Assembly: GCA_009602725.1 (NCBI GenBank)
Contig: WELB01000021.1
Coordinates: 567,894-580,261, forward strand
DNA from: Spirogloea muscicola
Lineage: Eukaryota > Streptophyta > Zygnematophyceae > Spirogloeales > Spirogloeaceae
DNA: 12,368 bases
Direction: 5' to 3'
The notes beneath the pieces are model-generated. The model was given only the letters and a program-made list of their open reading frames with translations. It was not told where the DNA came from and ran no database searches. Positions within the stretch are counted from its first letter, which is position 1. Every line of letters starts with the position of its first letter. Below, piece by piece: positions 8,845 to 12,368 of this stretch. The position numbers and the translations under genes were made by a program.

Positions 8845-10042
8845 CTAAGCTAGGAGGAAGTTGAAGATGTCAGTCAGGGAGACAATACCCTCCACGCGCC
8901 GGCTGCCAGCTTCCACACATATTAATCGTCGAACACCTGCAAATCAATGATAAAACTATGGCTTAGACTGTGCCCAACATACTGTTATATTCTTAAGCCT
9001 TGTGCCAGCCTGCAGTAGTCAGGGATGATGGTGGCTGCGCTTGTACCAGGGGTCGCTAGGTGGTCGATGATGGACCGCAGCGTGTCTGATCGCAGGCACA
9101 TGTGGCAGCGCGTGCCCAGCTGGCCGGTTGCCCCGCCAACGGCATCCTGCCTTATGTGCAGTGCCTGCGTAACGGCCATTGCAGCACCAAAGACGCCTCC
9201 CCGTCAGTCAGCGTACCTGGGCCCTACTTGCCTAGGCACAGTGGCAGCCACTGTCCACCAGAGATGACCTCCCATAGCCAGAACCCGTAAAGCAAGCATT
9301 GAGCGAGTTACAACCTGAGCGACGGTGATGTCTTCTAGTTGTAGGCGAGCATAGGTCCTATCTCTGGCTAACGCTGTGATGTCACTGGAGTGCAGCCCAA
9401 GCACAATGTCAGTCACTGCCATAAACTCTTGGTAATTAAGAGCATGGGAAGACAAGAGTTGACAGAAACAGCACTGATGTGCTTCTGTCAGTGCACAAGT
9501 ATCGATGGAGCATGCAAGGAATTGAGCCTGAAGCACAGAGAGGAAGAAAGCTGGTCACCTGCGAGCATAAACATCAGTCAAGGCTCCGTTTTCGTCCACC
9601 ACCGGCAAGGAGCTCACACCAACTGCACCAGGGCCAACACTCCACATTTGACTATGTCGACCAGACGACGGAGACATCGTTCTGAACACGTAGGCCTACA
9701 TACTGGCAAGCTCGTGCACACATCCGGCATTAAGGTACAAGCAAGTTCGCCTTCTAACCCAGGCACTGAGCTATCCCTGGTTGAGCTGTCCCAAGAAGAA
9801 GGGCATGTAGTTGCATGCATGTCGTCGGTGGCAGTAACTCTGTGGCTTCTGCAGGAGGAAGTACTTGCCCTGCAGAAGGAGAGTCAGGGCAGTGGAGAGG
9901 GGGGCGGAGGCTCGCAGCGTGGTGAGCGGCCGCCGGCCCGGCCGGCCGGTGTCGGTGGCCCAGGAGCCGACCGGCAGGGCGCCGAGCGGCTGCGCCAGCA
10001 GGGGCAGAGAGCCTGCCACGTGCCGAAAGTGTCTCGCTACGC
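8845..10042 (-). other. SNF4: SnRK1 beta-gamma exons 10-14: CBS3 and CBS4 (about residues 340-510)
   Basis: Exon 10 runs from [20 protein letters not shown] to [10 protein letters not shown]. Exon 11 gives [20 protein letters not shown], and exon 12 completes [20 protein letters not shown]. Together they make CBS3, which keeps the Asp of SDI. Exon 13 has [20 protein letters not shown], and exon 14 [17 protein letters not shown] and [11 protein letters not shown] before the stop, forming CBS4 with its Asp. The join of exons 10 and 11 needs a GC donor (GCAAGT) and restores the plant pattern Q-x-x-VSS-x-PVVD-x-N exactly. Confidence 0.92.
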
Positions 10043-12368
10043 CTGCAGATGGTGCACGCCCATGACCAGGTCAGCAACGGCAGGTCGCAGCAGAAGCTGC
10101 ACAACCAAGTCCTGCCACGGGTCTACAGATGCGCAGCATCGCTGTTGGCAAATTTGTGCATTACATTTTAGAATGCCTGACAGGGAGGCGAGATGGAGCA
10201 GCTGCGGAGCTCCGCCATCCGCCGAAGAGCGGTGCAGCACAGGCACGGTCGCCACCGCTGCTTGCAGCAGGGCCATGGCCACGTGCCGGAGCGAGTCGTC
10301 TGGAGTCACCTGACAGTAACATAGTCACACCAAACATGAAGGGCAGCGGTGCAGAAGCAGCATCCAAAGGAGCATGCGGCTTAATAAGCACGAGTCAAAG
10401 TGGTGGCTGTCGTCTTACAGAGACGAGCGGCCGGCGGCTTGGCGTGTGGGGTGCATCGTCCTGCCTTGATATGGCAAGCTTCTCCTCTTTCCACGCCGCA
10501 ATGGTGTGCGTCTCCAGCTCCTCCTCGCTCAATGATTGCCCGTTGCTTCTCAGCTGCAAGCATTAAGCCAGGCAGCTCAACAACAGATGAACAGCTGTTA
10601 CATCCAACAAAATATATAGTATCAAACGCTGCTTCAGGCGTCCGTCATTTGCGTGCTGCATCATCTGGACAGGGTAACTATTGGTGCTGCAGACCTGCCG
10701 TAGGATGGCAATGAAGTCCGAGGCGCTGAGCATGCCCACAAAGTCCTGCTGTTGTGAGTCCCACAATGGAGCCGCCGGCACTCCCTGCCGTGTCATAGAG
10801 AGATAGCCGCTTAAGACGCATCAAGAGTTGCAGTGCAACTGTGGATAACTCTTAGCCTATCTTATATACTCTGCATCTCTTGCCTTCTTGCATTATGCAG
10901 CCAGCCTGGTCAGCTTACCTGCTCGTACAGCGCGTGAAAGGCCTGCTTCACCGGGAGGTTGACATCTAGAGCCACAACCTGCGGTAAGACATTCGTGTCG
11001 TCCACCGCCCCTTCTATGAAAGTCAGCAACCTCGATCAATGCTCGTTCCAGCTAGCTAGAAAAGTGCACAGGAGCATCTCGAAGGCAATCAATGCTGTGA
11101 GCTGCATGTTGTTGGCTGCTCGTCGTGCAGTACCTTCCCAGACTCGGGAAGCAGCTCATACGCCGTGTGGCGGTTGAGGTAGTCGGCAATGCGCTGCTTC
11201 GATGCCTCCGCGTCCGCCGCAGAGATCACCTCTGGCATGAGCTGCTGCTGCCCCTGCTGGTGGCCCTGCCGATGTCGAAGATGTGCAGATCACAGATTGA
11301 CAAATAGTCAACTCTTGTAACAAAATGTAGTCAAGCTTGCGTACAGCATGAGTAATGGCTACTCAGCAGCTGGACATTGGCACACGGACATGGATGCATA
11401 TGGGTTCGTGAGTGAACAGGAAGAAAGGCTGGGGGCTCGCTCCGAGCGTGCCTGGTAGTCCTCATGGCCCGGTGTGCCGGTGGGATGCGGCTGGCTGTGG
11501 TGCGAGACGTCCATGGGGTCCAGGTCCATGCTGCCGCCGTGGGCCTCGTGCGGGCCGCCGCCTGGCGGCCGCCAGGCAAGACCGAATGAATCGTCAGCGC
11601 AGGTGCAATGGGCTTCTGACTAACCAAAGTGGACACTGTGAGCAGCTCATTTGGGTCTGTCTAACCAGGACGCTTGCGAGCTGATTCGCAGTGGGTAATG
11701 TACGTCATCAGATGTGCTTGCAAGGCGGGAAGCTGCATCCAGAGGCCACGGACCATGGGGATGACCGGCGGACGCGACGTCCGGAGGCGACGGCAGCAGC
11801 GGCGCGGGCACGGGCTCCTTGACGAGGAGCCAGTTGTTGACGTTGCTCAGCGGGTCGGGCATGAACGACTGGCTCTCGTCGTGCCGCCACTCCTGGTCCA
11901 CGATGAACTTGAACTGCAGGCAAATGGTGGCGGTCATGAGCTGCTTCATGGAGGTAATGAGCCGCCAGCAAGTCAATGGCGGCTCAATAATGGCGGCAAA
12001 AACGTAAACTCTTACAATAGAATTATAGTAATTGAGACCTGTTACCTGGTGGTAGCCCGGCGCGAGGTTGCAGACGACGGAGAAGACGCCCGGGGAGCCC
12101 TCCACCTGCGCCATGGGGATCGGCTCCTGCCACCTGGCCATGGCCGTGCCGGCGGGGGGTCAGCGCCGGCCGAGAGCCAAGGCAGAGCTGCCCGCCATTG
12201 GCATTCCCGCCGCCGCCGCTTCCGCCGCCGTCGCCGCCGCCGCCGCCAGAGCCGCCGGAGCCGCTGGCGCACCTGGTGAAGGAGCCGCAGAGGAGGACTT
12301 GGTCGCCGCCATGCGGCCACACGAAGCGCGTCGGGACGAGCGCAGCGCCGGGCCCCGCGCCGCCGGCC
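8845..12368 (-). CDS. SNF4: SnRK1 beta-gamma subunit (SNF4/KIN-beta-gamma), 14 exons, start codon off the right edge
   Basis: Regulatory subunit of the plant/green-algal SNF1-related (AMPK-like) kinase. It fuses an N-terminal glycogen-binding CBM to four CBS repeats and acts in energy and sugar sensing. Exons in transcript order: >12368-12273, 12133-12046, 11913-11754, 11561-11452, 11265-11134, 10978-10919, 10784-10695, 10553-10419, 10309-10165, 10042-9869, 9622-9559, 9384-9315, 9164-9047, 8936-8845. Joined, they give 510 residues plus TAG, against roughly 487 in Arabidopsis; the extra length lies mostly in the linker. All phases agree and no stop interrupts. The first visible residues, ending [12 protein letters not shown], already match the plant N-terminus (PTRFVWPYGG), so perhaps 15-25 residues and the start codon are missing. 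Introns are 109-246 nt, two of them with GC donors. Residue numbers used below count from the first complete codon (12367-12365). Confidence 0.95.
9623..9868 (-). other. SNF4: SnRK1 beta-gamma intron 10: GC-AG intron
   Basis: In the transcript direction, exon 10 ends CTGCAGG and the intron begins GCAAGT, the textbook GC-type donor context (AGG|GCAAGT). It ends GGTGCAG before TTGGTGTGAGC. The split Val codon (G plus TT) and the conserved sequence on both sides leave no GT donor that gives the right frame and length. Confidence 0.85.
10165..10978 (-). other. SNF4: SnRK1 beta-gamma exons 6-9: CBS1 and CBS2 (about residues 190-340)
   Basis: Exons 6 and 7 encode CBS1: [29 protein letters not shown] and [16 protein letters not shown]. 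Exon 8 holds the conserved helix joining CBS1 and CBS2 ([19 protein letters not shown]). Exon 9 encodes most of CBS2: [20 protein letters not shown] and [14 protein letters not shown]. In AMPK-gamma-type proteins the Asp near the end of each repeat contacts the ribose of bound nucleotide. It is present in CBS1 (SASDF) but replaced by Gly in CBS2 (LSGIL), as in the Arabidopsis protein. Exon 9 ends in phase 1 inside the Cys codon following GILK. Confidence 0.9.
11134..11561 (-). other. SNF4: SnRK1 beta-gamma exons 4-5: Gly/His/Gln-rich linker and entry to CBS1
   Basis: Exon 4 (11561-11452) encodes a Gly/His/Asp/Pro-rich linker ([19 protein letters not shown]). Exon 5 (11265-11134) begins [20 protein letters not shown] and ends with the conserved [12 protein letters not shown], which marks the start of the CBS region. 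The linker is low in complexity and has no matching sequence that I recall in Arabidopsis, where this stretch differs. It probably separates the CBM from the CBS core. The 3' end of exon 4 rests on a GC donor (GCACGC), and its acceptor lies inside an 18-bp palindrome. Confidence 0.8.
11266..11451 (-). other. SNF4: SnRK1 beta-gamma intron 4: candidate GC-AG intron
   Basis: Exon 4 ends GACTACCAG and the next bases are GCACGC; the acceptor is ATCGGCAG before GGCCACCAG. The junction is phase 0. The linker is poorly conserved, so homology does not fix this junction as firmly as intron 10. The evidence is the matching phase, the G at +5 and the absence of an obviously better GT donor before the frame closes around 11360. 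Confidence 0.6.
11560..11577. repeat. 18-bp perfect palindrome on the exon 4 splice acceptor
   Basis: GCCTGGCGGCCGCCAGGC equals its own reverse complement and is centred on GGCC. On the - strand, the AG of the SnRK1 beta-gamma intron 3 acceptor lies in it, with exon 4 starting at 11561. Confidence 0.9.
11914..12045 (-). other. SNF4: SnRK1 beta-gamma intron 2: 132 nt, in frame and without a stop
   Basis: The intron sits between YHQ and FKF in the middle of the CBM, running from GTAACA to CTGCAG. It is exactly 44 codons, has no stop in the coding frame, and is clearly more AT-rich than the exons beside it. Every CBM homologue reads HQ(Y/F)KF without a gap, so it is an intron; retention would give a full-length protein with a disrupted module. 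Confidence 0.85.
12206..12266. repeat. CCG/CGG trinucleotide tract in SnRK1 beta-gamma intron 1
   Basis: This is an imperfect run of CCG/GCC triplets. Read on the - strand in the frame of exon 1 it would give a Gly/Ser-rich string, but it lies between a GTGCGC donor (12272) and a CCAG acceptor (12134). The 139-nt intron is not a multiple of three, and splicing it out restores GSFTRWQE, so I treat the tract as non-coding. Confidence 0.75.

Larger units (their letters stand above)
11754..12368 (-). other. SNF4: SnRK1 beta-gamma exons 1-3: AMPK-type carbohydrate-binding module (about residues 13-92)
   Basis: This is a CBM48/AMPK1-CBM fold: [19 protein letters not shown], then [20 protein letters not shown], then [13 protein letters not shown] and [12 protein letters not shown]. 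By alignment with the rat AMPK beta module, the sugar-contacting residues are all present: Trp33, Lys63, Trp70, Leu83 and Asn87. Exon 1 ends after AG of the Arg32 codon (phase 2), and exon 2 supplies the G. Exon 3 ends in phase 1 at CATG before a GTCCGT donor. A later GTACAT donor after TSDD was considered but gives the wrong phase for exon 4 and lacks the G at +5. Confidence 0.9.

Noticed and set aside
9390-10313. 307-codon + strand open frame
   Set aside because: It is antisense to SnRK1 beta-gamma exons 9-12, whose - strand reading matches the family throughout. Its own translation has no recognisable domain.
11674-12279. 201-codon + strand open frame ending in an Arg-rich stretch
   Set aside because: It is the antisense of SnRK1 exons 2-3 and the CCG tract of intron 1; the Arg run is only the complement of the Gly/Ser triplet repeat.
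12023-12322. Poly-Gly extension of SnRK1 exon 1
   Set aside because: Splicing at 12272/12134 restores the CBM motif GSFTRWQE exactly, so the Gly/Ser stretch is intronic.

Overview
This is a 12.4 kb stretch of intron-dense nuclear DNA, most likely from a green alga (Viridiplantae). It holds two conserved housekeeping genes arranged tail to tail. The lineage call rests on the right-hand gene, a fused CBM-plus-four-CBS SnRK1 beta-gamma subunit of the plant/green-algal type, and on a transportin closer to the Arabidopsis protein than to the human one (compared from memory). Introns are short (89-279 bases), almost all end in CAG, usually TGCAG without a long pyrimidine tract, and both gene starts are very GC-rich. 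A trebouxiophyte-like chlorophyte would fit, but the species cannot be fixed from the sequence alone.

Layout. 1-123 is pure poly(A), probably a contig end or artefact. 124-246 is a GC-rich leader/promoter. 247-7780 (+) is a complete, intact transportin-1 (karyopherin beta-2) gene: 29 exons, 912 codons plus stop, with every junction checked by reading frame and family alignment. 7781-8844 is the convergent intergenic region with both 3' ends and candidate TGTAA poly(A) signals. 8845-12368 (-) is the SnRK1 beta-gamma gene: 14 exons in the window, 510 residues plus stop, with the extreme N-terminus and start codon lost off the right edge.

The two genes have no known functional link: one imports PY-NLS cargo into the nucleus, the other is the energy-sensing regulatory subunit of the SnRK1 kinase. 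Their neighbourhood looks like ordinary eukaryotic gene order, not an operon or defence island. I found no mobile element, CRISPR, tRNA or rRNA.

I do not see a previously undescribed system here. What is worth a second look is mostly at the level of gene structure: three candidate GC-AG introns among 41, a possible 22-codon cassette exon in transportin, two stopless 3n introns (one inside the carbohydrate-binding module), a strong phase-0 bias in the transportin introns, a CpG-decayed tandem duplication in the last transportin intron, and an 18-bp perfect palindrome on a splice acceptor.
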